The translations under genes and the position numbers were made by a program. From Muribaculaceae bacterium (GTDB lineage: Bacteria; Bacteroidota; Bacteroidia; Bacteroidales; Muribaculaceae), in the NCBI GenBank assembly GCA_017557425.1, contig JAFYYU010000012.1, forward strand, positions 248,001 to 312,000: a stretch of DNA of 64,000 nucleotides, in the 5' to 3' direction. Within the stretch, counting starts at the first letter, position 1, and each line of letters opens with the position of its first letter. Below, piece after piece: positions 1-8,955 of this stretch. The notes under the pieces are model-generated. The model was given only the letters and a program-made list of their open reading frames with translations, made no database searches and had not been told where the DNA came from.

Positions 1-1
1 A

Positions 2-1099
2 GAAACCGATCTTTGCTTCTATTCTATTTCATATTACCAGGGAACTGCATACGATGCAGACAACTGGTTGATCATGCCACTTCACAAACTGGAGGGTGAC
101 TTGAGGTTCAAAGCATGGAGTTTAACATCCCAGTGGCCTGATGACATTCAAATTATGATTGGTAAGGAGGATGCTATCGAAGGCAATACTGTTTATACCG
201 ACATGTTCGAGACTATCGCAACTTACACATGCGATAGTGAGGAACCCCAAGAGTACTACATAGATTTGAGTGAATATAATGGTGAATTGGGTTATGTCGT
301 ATTCCGTCACCAGAATTACAACCAGTATGTCTTGTTCCTCGATGACATCTTCATTGGCGATCCCAATGCAGAAGTTGTTGTGCCCTACGAGTGGACCATT
401 ATACCTGCTCTGGAGACCAACGAATGCACCATCCCTGGCCTGACTCCTGAAACTACCTATGAGGTACAGGCAATGGCTTATAACGGTGATATAGAGACTG
501 ACTGGTGTGGCTCAGTGATCTTCACCACGCTGCCCGAGCCCGTAATTCCTGATGTTTACATGTTGGGAGGTAGCGGACAAACTTGGGATCCCACCAGTGG
601 AACCAAGTTCGACTATAACGCTGAGGACAACATCTACACCAAGACCATTACCTTCCCAGACGAGAATAACTACTTCGGCTTCACCACAAAGCTCGCTGAG
701 AACAACGATGATGGTGGCTGGGCGTACATTGAGCCCTTCCGCTTCGGCGCCGTGAGCGTGGGTAACTTCGACTATCTTGACGAGTATAACGGCCTGCCCA
801 TCGATCTGACTTGGGATGCGTATCAATCCATCCATATCGCTGGTGGCGAGTACAATCTGACCGTTGACCTCACGAGCATGAAGCTCATCATCGTGAAGGT
901 TGTTCCTCCCCACAATTACGATAAGGGTGACGTGAACCACGACCGTGCCGTCAACATCTCTGACGTAACGACTCTGATCGACTACCTACTGGGTATCGGT
1001 ACAGTTTGCGAGATCTGTGCTGACGTGAACGGTGATGGCCCCATCAACATTAGTGATGTTACTGCTTTGATTGATGTGCTGCTCGGTGGCAGCAACTAA
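2..1099 (+). CDS. Secreted jelly-roll/Fn3/dockerin protein, 5' end cut by window edge
   Basis: The reading frame is open from base 2, so the true start lies outside the window; 365 residues are visible. In order: the C-terminal part of a MAM-like 'choice-of-anchor' jelly roll ending in an IDDIFIGDPNAE-type strand (about 1-125), the end of a fibronectin type III fold (GLTPETTYEVQAMAYN, about 135-180), a module starting VYMLGGSG and containing AENNDDGGWAYIEPFRFG that resembles SusE/SusF-type starch-binding modules (about 184-300), and a C-terminal dockerin-like pair (GDVNHDRAVNISDV and ADVNGDGPINISDV). It closely resembles the next gene, so the two look like a tandem duplication. Surface or extracellular location is inferred from the domains. 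Ligand unknown. Confidence 0.8.
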   Translation, partial: ETDLCFYSISYYQGTAYDADNWLIMPLHKLEGDLRFKAWSLTSQWPDDIQIMIGKEDAIEGNTVYTDMFETIATYTCDSEEPQEYYIDLSEYNGELGYVVFRHQNYNQYVLFLDDIFIGDPNAEVVVPYEWTIIPALETNECTIPGLTPETTYEVQAMAYNGDIETDWCGSVIFTTLPEPVIPDVYMLGGSGQTWDPTSGTKFDYNAEDNIYTKTITFPDENNYFGFTTKLAENNDDGGWAYIEPFRFGAVSVGNFDYLDEYNGLPIDLTWDAYQSIHIAGGEYNLTVDLTSMKLIIVKVVPPHNYDKGDVNHDRAVNISDVTTLIDYLLGIGTVCEICADVNGDGPINISDVTALIDVLLGGSN

Positions 1100-1148
1100 T
1101 TGATAAACACTGTCCATTAGAGATTTCTAACAGGATAGTATTGAATAA

Positions 1149-1193
1149 AATGATGCGGTATGCTGGATTTATGGCACACCGCATCATTGTTTT
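1149..1193 (+). terminator. Rho-independent terminator
   Basis: An 11-bp perfect stem, AATGATGCGGT (1149-1159) with ACCGCATCATT (1178-1188), is followed by GTTTT. It sits just after the stop codon of the first dockerin protein. Confidence 0.75.
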
Positions 1194-1283
1194 GGACAAC
1201 CGATTAACTAGCGAAACAGTTAACAAAAAATGGTTGCAACACATCGCTAGGCAATGTGTTGTTAAAAAAAATTATTAAGCATA

Positions 1284-1313
1284 TTGTCAATAGGGAAAAA
1301 ATAGTTATTTTTG
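1284..1313 (+). promoter_or_regulatory. Bacteroidetes-type promoter for the 672-residue dockerin protein
   Basis: A TTG at 1284-1286 and TATTTTTG at 1306-1313 are 19 nt apart, matching the -33/-7 pattern. Transcription would start near 1319, leaving a leader of about 138 nt. Confidence 0.65.
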
Positions 1314-1457
1314 CGAAAATATTTCAAAGTTTAACCAAAACCGGGGTTATTTATCCAGTTTTATTTTATTTCTCGTTTTGGAAGCCTTTGATAAATCTGT
1401 ATGTAAGCTATTGAGTGTTAACTCCAAATAATTATTAATTTAAACTTTTAAACGTTT

Positions 1458-3476
1458 ATGAAGAAATTTTTAGTTTTACTCTTAGGCATGGCAGTTGCTG
1501 TATCTGCCAGTGCAGGGATTAACAAATCTCCGCTGCAAAAGAAGGTGACTGACGCCCCCAAGGCAAAGATTGAGAAGGTAACCCGCGCAAATGGTTTGGT
1601 TGCTCCCTCAACCAGCATCCAGTTCAATGGCTGGGACAAGTTTGCAAGCCACGTTTTGAGGTCTGATCAAGCCATTACTTGGGACTTTGAGGATGAAGGC
1701 CAGTTTGCTGAATTCCAGGCTCTCGATGCCGATGGTGACGGCTTCAACTGGAAGTACTTCAACAATGAGGGTTTGACCAGTGGCATAATGACTGCTCATG
1801 GTGGTTATGGCCTCGTTGCTTCGGCAAGTTATGACAAAGACAGCAGTACGCCCTTGACTCCCAACAACTGGCTGGTTTCGCCTGAGGTAACTCTGGGTGG
1901 TGCCTTGACGTTCTGGGCAGTAGGTCAGGATGATAGCTATGCGGAAGAGGTATTCGCAGTTTATGTATGTGTTGGCACGCCTTCCAGTACTGCCGACTTC
2001 GTGAAGGTAAGTCCAGATTTCACTGCTACTGGTAGTTATGTGCAGTATGAAATCGATCTGAGCGCTTACCAGGGCCAGGTTGGCCATTTCGCTATCCGTC
2101 ACTACAACGTGACCGACATGTTCTGGCTGAACATCGACGACATCACGCTGGATGTTGCTAGCATTGTACTGCCTTATCCCGCAGTTCCTGAGATTGAGGT
2201 TACTCCTGCTGCCACTTCTGCTCTTGTAGAGTGGACTGCCGACGAGAACGCTGACGGTTATAACCTGCGCTGGCGTCCCTGGACCGACATGTCAGGCAAT
2301 CCCCACGAGTGGACCTTCTCCGTTGCTAATCTCGATGAGGAACTTGACGGCTGGTGGACCTATGACATGGATGGTGACGGACAAGGTTGGGGCTTGGCTT
2401 ATACCGATAGCGAGCAAACCGATGCTTGCCTCATCTCTGGCTCTTATACCAGCAGTGGTGCTTGCTCGCCCGACAACTGGATCGGTACGCCTGACGTGCC
2501 CTTGAAGGGTGAACTCCACTTCACCATGTGGGGCCGCTCAGCTAGTTATCCTGAAGTTGTTCAGGTTTATGCTATGGTAGGTGAAGACATGTATCAGCTC
2601 TTCGAGGATTCTCTGATTACCACGACCACCCATACGGTTTACACTGCTGACCTGAGCGCATTTGATGGTGTTGAGGGTAGCATTGTCTTCCGCAACTACA
2701 GCACTTATGACCAGTGGTCAGTTTACATTGATGACGTCTTCATTGGCGATCCCAATGCTGAGCTTATCCAGCCTGCCGCTTGGAACTATGTATATAACAT
2801 TACCGACGCCGAATTCAACATCGAGGGCCTGACTCCCGAAACCAAGTATGAGGTACAGGTACAGAGCTACAACGCTGCTCATGAGAGTGAATGGTGTGAT
2901 ATCGTTGACTTCACCACGTTGGCCGAGATTAAGGATGTCTACATGCTGGGCGGCAATGACCAGGGTTGGGATCCCTCCTATGGCACCCAGTTTACCTATG
3001 ACGCTGAGAACGGCGTTTACACGCTGAACTACACCTTCCCCGCAGAGTTCAACTACTTCGGCTTCACCACCGAGCTCGCCGAGAACAACGACGATGGTGG
3101 CTGGGCATACATTGAGCCCTTCCGCTTCGGTGCTATTGCCGATGAAGGTACTGACTACTGGTACTCTGGCGAAGAGGACTTTGTATCACTGACCTGGGAT
3201 GCTTATCATGCAATCCGCATCGCTGGCGGCGAGTACAATCTGACCGTTGACTTGAACGAGATGAAGCTCTACATCGAGAAGGTTGAAGCTCCTCACAATT
3301 ACGAGGTTGGTGACGTGGACCACAATGGAGACGTGAACATTGCCGACGTTACGACCCTGATTGACTACCTGCTGGGCGGTGGCTCTGTTTGCGAGATTTG
3401 CGCTGATGTGGACGGTAGTGGAGATATTAACATCGCTGATGTAACCTCTCTTATCGATATCCTGTTGGGTCACTAA
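1458..3476 (+). CDS. Secreted jelly-roll/Fn3/SusE-like/dockerin protein
   Basis: 672 residues with a clear signal peptide (MKKFLVLLLGMAVAVSASAG). A first choice-of-anchor jelly roll spans about 70-235. An Fn3 domain then begins (ALVEWTADENADGYNLRWRPW, about 255-275) but is interrupted by a second jelly roll (about 283-440, ending VYIDDVFIGDPNAE). The Fn3 fold resumes as GLTPETKYEVQVQSYNA and ends near 490. A VYMLGG...GGWAYIEPFRFG module follows (about 493-610), then a dockerin-like pair from 618 (GDVDHNGDVNIADV, ADVDGSGDINIADV). It is a paralog of the gene at the left edge. Likely an exported adhesin or glycan-binding protein; no catalytic motif is seen. Ligand and partner unknown. Confidence 0.85.
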   Translation: MKKFLVLLLGMAVAVSASAGINKSPLQKKVTDAPKAKIEKVTRANGLVAPSTSIQFNGWDKFASHVLRSDQAITWDFEDEGQFAEFQALDADGDGFNWKYFNNEGLTSGIMTAHGGYGLVASASYDKDSSTPLTPNNWLVSPEVTLGGALTFWAVGQDDSYAEEVFAVYVCVGTPSSTADFVKVSPDFTATGSYVQYEIDLSAYQGQVGHFAIRHYNVTDMFWLNIDDITLDVASIVLPYPAVPEIEVTPAATSALVEWTADENADGYNLRWRPWTDMSGNPHEWTFSVANLDEELDGWWTYDMDGDGQGWGLAYTDSEQTDACLISGSYTSSGACSPDNWIGTPDVPLKGELHFTMWGRSASYPEVVQVYAMVGEDMYQLFEDSLITTTTHTVYTADLSAFDGVEGSIVFRNYSTYDQWSVYIDDVFIGDPNAELIQPAAWNYVYNITDAEFNIEGLTPETKYEVQVQSYNAAHESEWCDIVDFTTLAEIKDVYMLGGNDQGWDPSYGTQFTYDAENGVYTLNYTFPAEFNYFGFTTELAENNDDGGWAYIEPFRFGAIADEGTDYWYSGEEDFVSLTWDAYHAIRIAGGEYNLTVDLNEMKLYIEKVEAPHNYEVGDVDHNGDVNIADVTTLIDYLLGGGSVCEICADVDGSGDINIADVTSLIDILLGH

Positions 3477-3525
3477 TCATCTAGAGAAAAGAGACTGATA
3501 CTGACAGTTGTCAGTTTAACCTAAA

Positions 3526-3566
3526 AAATGGGTGCGCGGACCTTAATGGCTGGCGCACCCATTTCT
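3526..3566. terminator. Bidirectional terminator between convergent genes
   Basis: AAATGGGTGCGC (3526-3537) pairs with GCGCACCCATTT (3553-3564), with A and T runs on the two sides. The dockerin protein gene and the antiporter gene converge here. A smaller CTGACA/TGTCAG hairpin lies just upstream (3501-3514). Confidence 0.75.
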
Positions 3567-3590
3567 TGTACAGTTATCTAATTCCTTTCG

Positions 3591-5831
3591 CTATTTGAGT
3601 TTGGATAATTGTTTGGGGTCGCCCACGATCCACAGGATGTCGCCCGCTTTGAATAGCAGGTCGGGGGTGGGGGAGATATACTCGTCCTCGCCGCGCTGCA
3701 CCGCCACCAGCAGGGCGCCGTAATCCTCCCGCAGATGGGTCTTCTCGAGACGTTGCCCCACGATGGGCGACTGTTCGCCGATGGCAAAGTGAATGAATTT
3801 CACATCAAGGTTAGACGTCTCGACATGATCGCTCTGAGCCTCGACAAGGGGCAGCATGCGTTGGATTTGTTCCTCGGTCCCGATCACGCCCAGCACATCG
3901 CCCGGGAATATGCGCATTTCGCCCGACGGCACGGGGTGCTGCTTGCCGGCTCGCTGGATGTTGACCAAATTGATGCCGTAGCGGGAGCGCAGGTCCAGAT
4001 TGCGCAACCGGTCGCCCACAAAGGGGCAGCCATGCCCCACGGTCATGTACGCCAGATGCAAGTCGCTCACCAGATTGTGCTCACGACCCGTTCGGCGGTT
4101 CTCACGCTCGTTGATATTGTTTATGAAGCGTTTCTCGATGTTGGCGAGGCGGTTTCGCAGCGGACTGGGGAACGTCCCAACGACAATGACTGTGACAAGC
4201 ACGAGCAATACAGCGGCAATGACCGAGACGGCGCTTGGGTAGATGCTTTGCAGGATGATGGCAGTGTATATCATCGACAAGATTGCACTGACGATGAGCA
4301 TAACGACAACCGGCACAAACGACACCGTTCCGTTGGCTTCAACCAATTGGTCATATTCCGAGCGTTTGATGGTGGGCATGATGATGGAGGCAATAAACGG
4401 CCCGACAATGAAGAACGTGCCAACGGCACAGGACAAGCGGCCCCATGGGCCTTTGCCCAACCACGAGAACAACAATGGCTTCAGATAGGTGCGGCACAGG
4501 GCAATGAGCGCGATGATAACCACCGAATAAACCACCAGGCGCACCAGATAACGCGAGACGATGGATTTCCACAACTGTTTGGTCTCGCTGCCCTCGCTTT
4601 CGCTGGCATTTTGGCTATAGCCGTTGAGCAGGCGGGTCCAGCTCTTGGGCAACACCTTGTAGATAGCATTGTAACAGGGTTCGGCGCGCTTGATAAAGAA
4701 CGGTGTGGTGAACGTCGTGATGACCGACACGGCCACGATAATGGGATAGATGCTCTTGTCCAGCACTCCAAGTCCCGTTCCCAAAGTGGCGATGATGAAA
4801 GAGAATTCACCGATCTGGGTCAGCGAGAACCCCGATTCCATAGCCAGCTTGAGCGGCTGACCCGTTGCCAGCATGCCAAATGTGCCAAATACAATCATGC
4901 CGACAATCACCACGACAGCCAGCAGGGCAATGACGCTCCAGTGCTGAGTCATGACCGTGGGATTGACCATCATGCCCACCGAGATAAAGAACACCGCCCC
5001 GAACAGGTCCTTGACGGGAGAGATGAGCCGCTCAATGCGCTCGGCCTCGATAGTGCCGGCAAGGATTGACCCCATGACAAACGCGCCCAGTGCGGCCGAG
5101 AATCCCGACTTGATGGAAAACAGCACCATCGCAAAGCACAGGCCCATGGCGATGATGAGCATCTGTTCGTCGCTGATGTATCGCTTGAATTTCTTAAATG
5201 TCGTGGGTATCATGAAAATGCCCACCGTGAACCACATGATTAGGAAGAATGACAACTTGAGGATACTGACCACCATTTCACCGCCCTTGACACTGTTGTT
5301 CAGTGCAATTGATGACAAAATCACCATCATCACGACGGCGAAGAGGTCCTCAACGATGAGAACGGCAAACGTCATGGGGACAAAGCGCCGCTGACGCATG
5401 TTCAGGTCGGTCAAGGCTTTGATGATGATGGTGGTCGAGGACATCGAGAGCATACCGCCCAGGAAGATGCTGTTAACGAGGCCGTAACCCAGGAATTTGC
5501 CCACGACAAACCCCAGGCTCATCATGCCCAGCACAATTATGAGAGCAGTGATGATGGCCGAGCCGCCAACATCGACCAGTTTCTTGAAACTGAACTCCAG
5601 TCCCAGCGAGAAAAGCAACACGATGATGCCGATTTGCGCCCAAAACTCAATGTTGGCCTCCCCGGCTACCGACGGCAATAACGCAAAATGCGGGCTGGCA
5701 AGAAATCCCGCCACGATGTATCCCAGCACAACAGGCTGCTTGAGCATCTTGAAAATGATGGTTGCAATCGCTCCCAGCACCAGAATAAGCGCCAAGTCAC
5801 TGATCAGGCTGTTGATGTCGAGATTCTCCAT
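3591..5831 (-). CDS. CPA2-family cation:proton antiporter with two TrkA-C domains
   Basis: 746 residues. The N-terminal 400 residues are a highly hydrophobic Na+/H+-exchanger-type core with features of the KefB/YbaL group (LFSLGLEFSF, ALTDLNMRQRRFVPMTFAVLIVEDLFAV, FISVGMMV). A second membrane block follows (about 430-560). Two tandem TrkA-C/RCK-C regulatory domains end the protein (GINLVNIQRAGKQ...FPGDVLGVIG and GALLVAVQRGED...KAGDILWIVG). The family exchanges K+ or Na+ for protons across the inner membrane, and RCK-C domains gate it by ligand binding. No RCK-N nucleotide-binding domain is seen before the TrkA-C pair. It lies 38 nt downstream of the mgtC-like gene and is probably cotranscribed. 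The transported ion cannot be read from sequence. Confidence 0.88.
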   Translation of the reverse strand: MENLDINSLISDLALILVLGAIATIIFKMLKQPVVLGYIVAGFLASPHFALLPSVAGEANIEFWAQIGIIVLLFSLGLEFSFKKLVDVGGSAIITALIIVLGMMSLGFVVGKFLGYGLVNSIFLGGMLSMSSTTIIIKALTDLNMRQRRFVPMTFAVLIVEDLFAVVMMVILSSIALNNSVKGGEMVVSILKLSFFLIMWFTVGIFMIPTTFKKFKRYISDEQMLIIAMGLCFAMVLFSIKSGFSAALGAFVMGSILAGTIEAERIERLISPVKDLFGAVFFISVGMMVNPTVMTQHWSVIALLAVVVIVGMIVFGTFGMLATGQPLKLAMESGFSLTQIGEFSFIIATLGTGLGVLDKSIYPIIVAVSVITTFTTPFFIKRAEPCYNAIYKVLPKSWTRLLNGYSQNASESEGSETKQLWKSIVSRYLVRLVVYSVVIIALIALCRTYLKPLLFSWLGKGPWGRLSCAVGTFFIVGPFIASIIMPTIKRSEYDQLVEANGTVSFVPVVVMLIVSAILSMIYTAIILQSIYPSAVSVIAAVLLVLVTVIVVGTFPSPLRNRLANIEKRFINNINERENRRTGREHNLVSDLHLAYMTVGHGCPFVGDRLRNLDLRSRYGINLVNIQRAGKQHPVPSGEMRIFPGDVLGVIGTEEQIQRMLPLVEAQSDHVETSNLDVKFIHFAIGEQSPIVGQRLEKTHLREDYGALLVAVQRGEDEYISPTPDLLFKAGDILWIVGDPKQLSKLK

Positions 5832-5869
5832 ATTATGTACTCTATTACCTAAACCCTAAAGCCTAAAAA

Positions 5870-6586
5870 CTACATATTCATCTCGTTGGTCAACGTGATG
5901 GAGATGGGGTCGTTCTTCTCCCTGATGGCCTTGAACATCGCCGGCACGTCCACGCCGTTCTTGCTGCGCACCATGAAGTTGACGATGGTGTGCTGGTTCT
6001 CGTAGTCAAATTTCATGAACTCGTCGCTGATGTGTACGTCATTGCTGGTGATGATATCACGCAGGCTCTGGATGTCGTCGATGATGCCGTGCACCTTCAC
6101 GCGAATGATTTTCGACTCCCAAAGGAAATTATGGCGCTGCTCGATACGCTCGATATTCACCAGGATAAAGATGATGAGCAAGGTGGCGATGATGCTGATG
6201 AGGTACATGCCCGCGCCCACGGCCAGGCCGATGCACGCGGTCATCCAGATGCCTGCCGCAGTTGTCAGACCCCGCACCGAGCCTTTCATCTGGATAATGG
6301 CTCCTGCACCCAGGAAACCTACACCGCTTACGACTTGGGCGGCGATACGGCCCGGGTCGCCGTTTTTGAGGCCCAGGTATTCCTGCGGAATATAGATGGA
6401 TATGAGCATGGCAAGTGTCGCACCCATGGATATGAGAGCAAACGTTCGCAGACCGGCAATCTGACCCTTGCGGCGGCGTTCAATGCCGATGGTAGCACCC
6501 AACACGAGGCTCAGCACCAGTTTGGCGATGGCACCGATCAGGTTGACGTCGGGACTTATGATGTCATTGTAGATATCTTGTAGCAT
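5870..6586 (-). CDS. MgtC/SapB family membrane protein
   Basis: 238 residues starting MLQDIYNDIISPDVN. The MgtC core is plain: GATIGIERRRKGQIAGLRTFALISMGATL, DPGRIAAQVVSGVGFLGAGAI and GLTTAAGIWMTACIGLAVGAG. A soluble ACT-like C-terminus follows. The family is linked to Mg2+ limitation and control of ATP synthase in other bacteria; the role here is unknown. A longer in-frame start at 6628 is rejected because it lies inside the TAACTTTG promoter box. It is the first gene of a likely two-gene unit with the antiporter, which suggests ion homeostasis. Confidence 0.88.
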   Translation of the reverse strand: MLQDIYNDIISPDVNLIGAIAKLVLSLVLGATIGIERRRKGQIAGLRTFALISMGATLAMLISIYIPQEYLGLKNGDPGRIAAQVVSGVGFLGAGAIIQMKGSVRGLTTAAGIWMTACIGLAVGAGMYLISIIATLLIIFILVNIERIEQRHNFLWESKIIRVKVHGIIDDIQSLRDIITSNDVHISDEFMKFDYENQHTIVNFMVRSKNGVDVPAMFKAIREKNDPISITLTNEMNM

Positions 6587-6625
6587 AGCTTTGACATTAT
6601 TTAGATGATTCTGTTTATAAATTTG

Positions 6626-6656
6626 CAAAGTTAGTATTTTTCGGCTTTTCGGACAA
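6626..6656 (-). promoter_or_regulatory. Promoter of the mgtC-like gene
   Basis: On the minus strand, TTG (6654-6656) and TAACTTTG (6626-6633) are 20 nt apart. This gives a leader of about 35 nt to the ATG at 6586 and decides the start. Confidence 0.7.
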
Positions 6657-6723
6657 CCCTTGGCGTGTAAAATCAGGAAAATGTTTTACATTTGCATCTT
6701 GAAATCATAATAAACTAAAGGTA

Positions 6724-7662
6724 ATGAAAAGGTTTTATTTCTCGGTTGTACTGATAGCATTTGCCGTCATGCAACTCTCGGCTCAAATGCTGGTGGGCTC
6801 TTACAATATCCGCCTCAAGGTTAGTAGCGATAGCGTGAAGGGTAACGTGTGGGAAAAGCGGTGCCAGGTCATCTGCGACCAGGTTAACTTTATGGCGCCC
6901 GATATTTTTGGCGCCCAAGAGGTGCTTCACACTCAGTTGGTCGATATGCTGGCTGGTCTTGATGGATATGACTACATCGGCGTGGGACGTGATGACGGCA
7001 AGACTGGCGGTGAATATGCGGCCATCTTCTACAAGACCGACCGCCTGCGCCTGCTCGATTCGGGTAATTTTTGGCTCAGCGAGACCCCTGACAGGCCAGG
7101 ACTGGGTTGGGATGCTGTATGTATCCGCATCTGCACCTGGGGAAGGTTTGCGGGGCAAACGGCGACCGACGACGAAGCCTTCTACTTTTTCAACCTGCAC
7201 ATGGATCATGTGGGAGTTGTCGCCCGTCGTGAAGCGGCAAAACTCATCGTCAGGAAAATCAGGGAGATTGCCCAGGGCGCCCCTGTCATCGTCACGGGAG
7301 ACTTCAATGTGGACCAGAATGATGAGATATACAGCATTTTCACGCAGTCAGGGCTGCTGAAGGATTCGTTTCTTGATACGCGCCTGCGCTTTGCCGAGAA
7401 CGGTACATTCAATTCCTTTGACACCGGCTTGTACACCGATAGCCGCATCGACCATGTGTTTGTCTCACCCGGCGTCAATGTTGACGCTTACGGCATCTTG
7501 ACCAACAGCTACTGGACGCCTGACAGTGCCTCGGCAGGGCAGTTGAAAGGCCATGACGCCCCTCAGCAGATAGATTTCTCGCGCTACACGCGCCGTCAGC
7601 CCTCTGACCATTATCCCGTCTTTGTGCGTCTGGGTTCCCTTAAGGTGACTTCTATAAATTAG
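6724..7662 (+). CDS. Secreted endonuclease/exonuclease/phosphatase (EEP) family protein
   Basis: 312 residues with a signal peptide (MKRFYFSVVLIAFAVMQLSAQ). It has the DNase I-like EEP fold motifs in order: SYNIRL near the start, DIFGAQEVL (metal-binding Glu), NLHMDHVG, VTGDFNVD, DSRIDHVFVSP and the C-terminal RQPSDHYPVFV (catalytic His). The family cleaves phosphoester bonds in nucleic acids, inositol phosphates or sphingomyelin; the substrate cannot be assigned from sequence. Periplasmic or extracellular location is inferred. A TACATTTG box (6687-6694) upstream is a plausible promoter, divergent from mgtC. Confidence 0.88.
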   Translation: MKRFYFSVVLIAFAVMQLSAQMLVGSYNIRLKVSSDSVKGNVWEKRCQVICDQVNFMAPDIFGAQEVLHTQLVDMLAGLDGYDYIGVGRDDGKTGGEYAAIFYKTDRLRLLDSGNFWLSETPDRPGLGWDAVCIRICTWGRFAGQTATDDEAFYFFNLHMDHVGVVARREAAKLIVRKIREIAQGAPVIVTGDFNVDQNDEIYSIFTQSGLLKDSFLDTRLRFAENGTFNSFDTGLYTDSRIDHVFVSPGVNVDAYGILTNSYWTPDSASAGQLKGHDAPQQIDFSRYTRRQPSDHYPVFVRLGSLKVTSIN

Positions 7663-7690
7663 CTTGAGGTGGATTTTGATTGATTTTTGA

Positions 7691-7757
7691 GCAGTTTTTG
7701 ACATAGCTTCGCCGGAGCATAGCGAGCTATGCTTCAAGAAGCCAGGGCAAAAACTGC
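7691..7757. repeat. Nested inverted repeat after the EEP gene
   Basis: An outer pair GCAGTTTTTG (7691-7700) and CAAAAACTGC (7748-7757) encloses a perfect hairpin GCATAG-CGAG-CTATGC (7717-7732). A competing pairing, CATAGCT (7702-7708) with AGCTATG (7725-7731), is also possible. It may end transcription of the EEP gene, or be an intergenic repeat. Confidence 0.5.
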
Positions 7758-7868
7758 CAAAAAGCGGCAAAATACAGCCAACACTAATCTCTAACAATTT
7801 GGTAATTTATAGATGTCCCCTTAACTAAAATTAAACGTCCGTGATGGCTGTGAATGGGGAAAAAGTGC

Positions 7869-7876
7869 TAATTTTG
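7869..7876 (+). promoter_or_regulatory. -7 box upstream of the nrnA-like operon
   Basis: TAATTTTG lies 23 nt before the ATG at 7900. No clear -33 TTG is visible at the usual distance. Confidence 0.5.
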
Positions 7877-7899
7877 CAAATTCTTGTGATTGCAAAACG

Positions 7900-8955
7900 A
7901 TGATTACACCCATCATAGACGAAACGACGATCGAACGCCTTCGCGCCACTATCAATGGCGTGCAGCGCGTTGCCATCACTTGCCACAAGTCGCCCGATGG
8001 CGATGCCCTGGGCTCGACGTTGGCGCTGTGCCATGTGCTCAGGCGCCTGGGCAAGGATGCCGTGGTGGTCACGCCCGATATGGCACCCAGGTCGCTGGAG
8101 TTTATCCCAGGTGTGCGTGATATCATCGTGTTTACCAAGCACGAGCAGCGGGCTCGACGCGCCCTGAGTGATGCGCAGGTGATATTTTGCCTGGACTTCA
8201 ATTCTTTGCACCGCATCGACCGCTTGGGTGAGGTGATTGAGCCCCTCAACACCCGCCGTGTGCTCATCGACCACCACCTTGACCCTGAGGATGCCTTCGA
8301 CCTCTCGATTTCGTTTCCTGAGGCGTCTTCAACCTGCGAGCTGGTCTTTCGCGTGCTCATGCAGTTGGGCTTATTGAGGTTGATGGACCGTCATACGGCA
8401 AGCTGCCTGTATGTAGGATTGTTGACCGACACGGGCGGCTTTGCTTACAGTTGTGACAATCCGGAGTTCTATGAGATACTCGCGTCTATCATGCGCCGAC
8501 ACATCGACCGCATTGGACTCTATAACAAGGCGATGAACACCTTCAGCGCCGACAGCCTGCGACTGCAAGGCTTCGCTATCAACGAGAAAATGCAGCTTTT
8601 CCCTGACCAGGGTGTAGCCCTCATCACGCTCGACAAGCAGGAACTGGAACGCTTCAATTACAACCGTGGCGACACCGAGACCCTTGTCAACAAGCCGTTG
8701 GCTATACCTGGCATCTATTGGAGCGTTTTCATGCGCGAGGATGCCGACCGCATCAAGGTTTCTTGCCGCTCTCAGGGCGACTTCTCGGTGAGCGACATCT
8801 GTGCGCGCTATTTCAACGGCGGCGGTCATGAGAACGCTGCCGGAGGTGAATTTAGCGGCACTATCGACGAGGCCGTTCAGGTTTTCCATCAGGTCCTCGT
8901 CGACCTCTTTCCCAATCAACAGCAAAATCATCAAGAACAACCATCAAACGAATGA
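7900..8955 (+). CDS. DHH/DHHA1 phosphoesterase, NrnA-like oligoribonuclease/pAp phosphatase
   Basis: 351 residues. DHH-family metal motifs appear in order: CHKSPDGDALGSTLAL (DGD), CLDFN, IDHHLDPEDAF (DHH) and GLLTDTGGFAYS. The C-terminal DHHA1 signature FNGGGHENAAGGEF is intact. The closest family is NrnA, which degrades 2-5 nt RNA fragments (nanoRNA) and dephosphorylates pAp; activity is inferred from family. Cytoplasmic. The stop overlaps the next start by 4 nt (ATGA), so translation is probably coupled to the DUF4827 lipoprotein. Confidence 0.9.
   Translation: MITPIIDETTIERLRATINGVQRVAITCHKSPDGDALGSTLALCHVLRRLGKDAVVVTPDMAPRSLEFIPGVRDIIVFTKHEQRARRALSDAQVIFCLDFNSLHRIDRLGEVIEPLNTRRVLIDHHLDPEDAFDLSISFPEASSTCELVFRVLMQLGLLRLMDRHTASCLYVGLLTDTGGFAYSCDNPEFYEILASIMRRHIDRIGLYNKAMNTFSADSLRLQGFAINEKMQLFPDQGVALITLDKQELERFNYNRGDTETLVNKPLAIPGIYWSVFMREDADRIKVSCRSQGDFSVSDICARYFNGGGHENAAGGEFSGTIDEAVQVFHQVLVDLFPNQQQNHQEQPSNE

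Larger units (their letters stand above)
1100..1457. other. Intergenic region with terminator, promoter and long leader
   Basis: No protein gene is supported here. The region holds a stem-loop terminator after the first gene (1149-1193), a Bacteroidetes-type promoter (1284-1313) and an AT-rich leader of about 140 nt before the ATG at 1458. CCAAAAC near 1336 can pair with GTTTTGG near 1375 to close a large loop in the leader. Confidence 0.6.

Noticed and set aside
3735-5069. Long plus-strand reading frame (444 codons) opposite the antiporter gene
   Set aside because: It is antisense to a clear membrane transporter, is rich in His, Asp, Gln and Arg, and shows no fold; it is a by-product of codon bias.
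7717-7732. An attachment site or recombination site (GCATAG-CGAG-CTATGC)
   Set aside because: No integrase or repeated core is nearby; a hairpin or intergenic repeat is the simpler reading.
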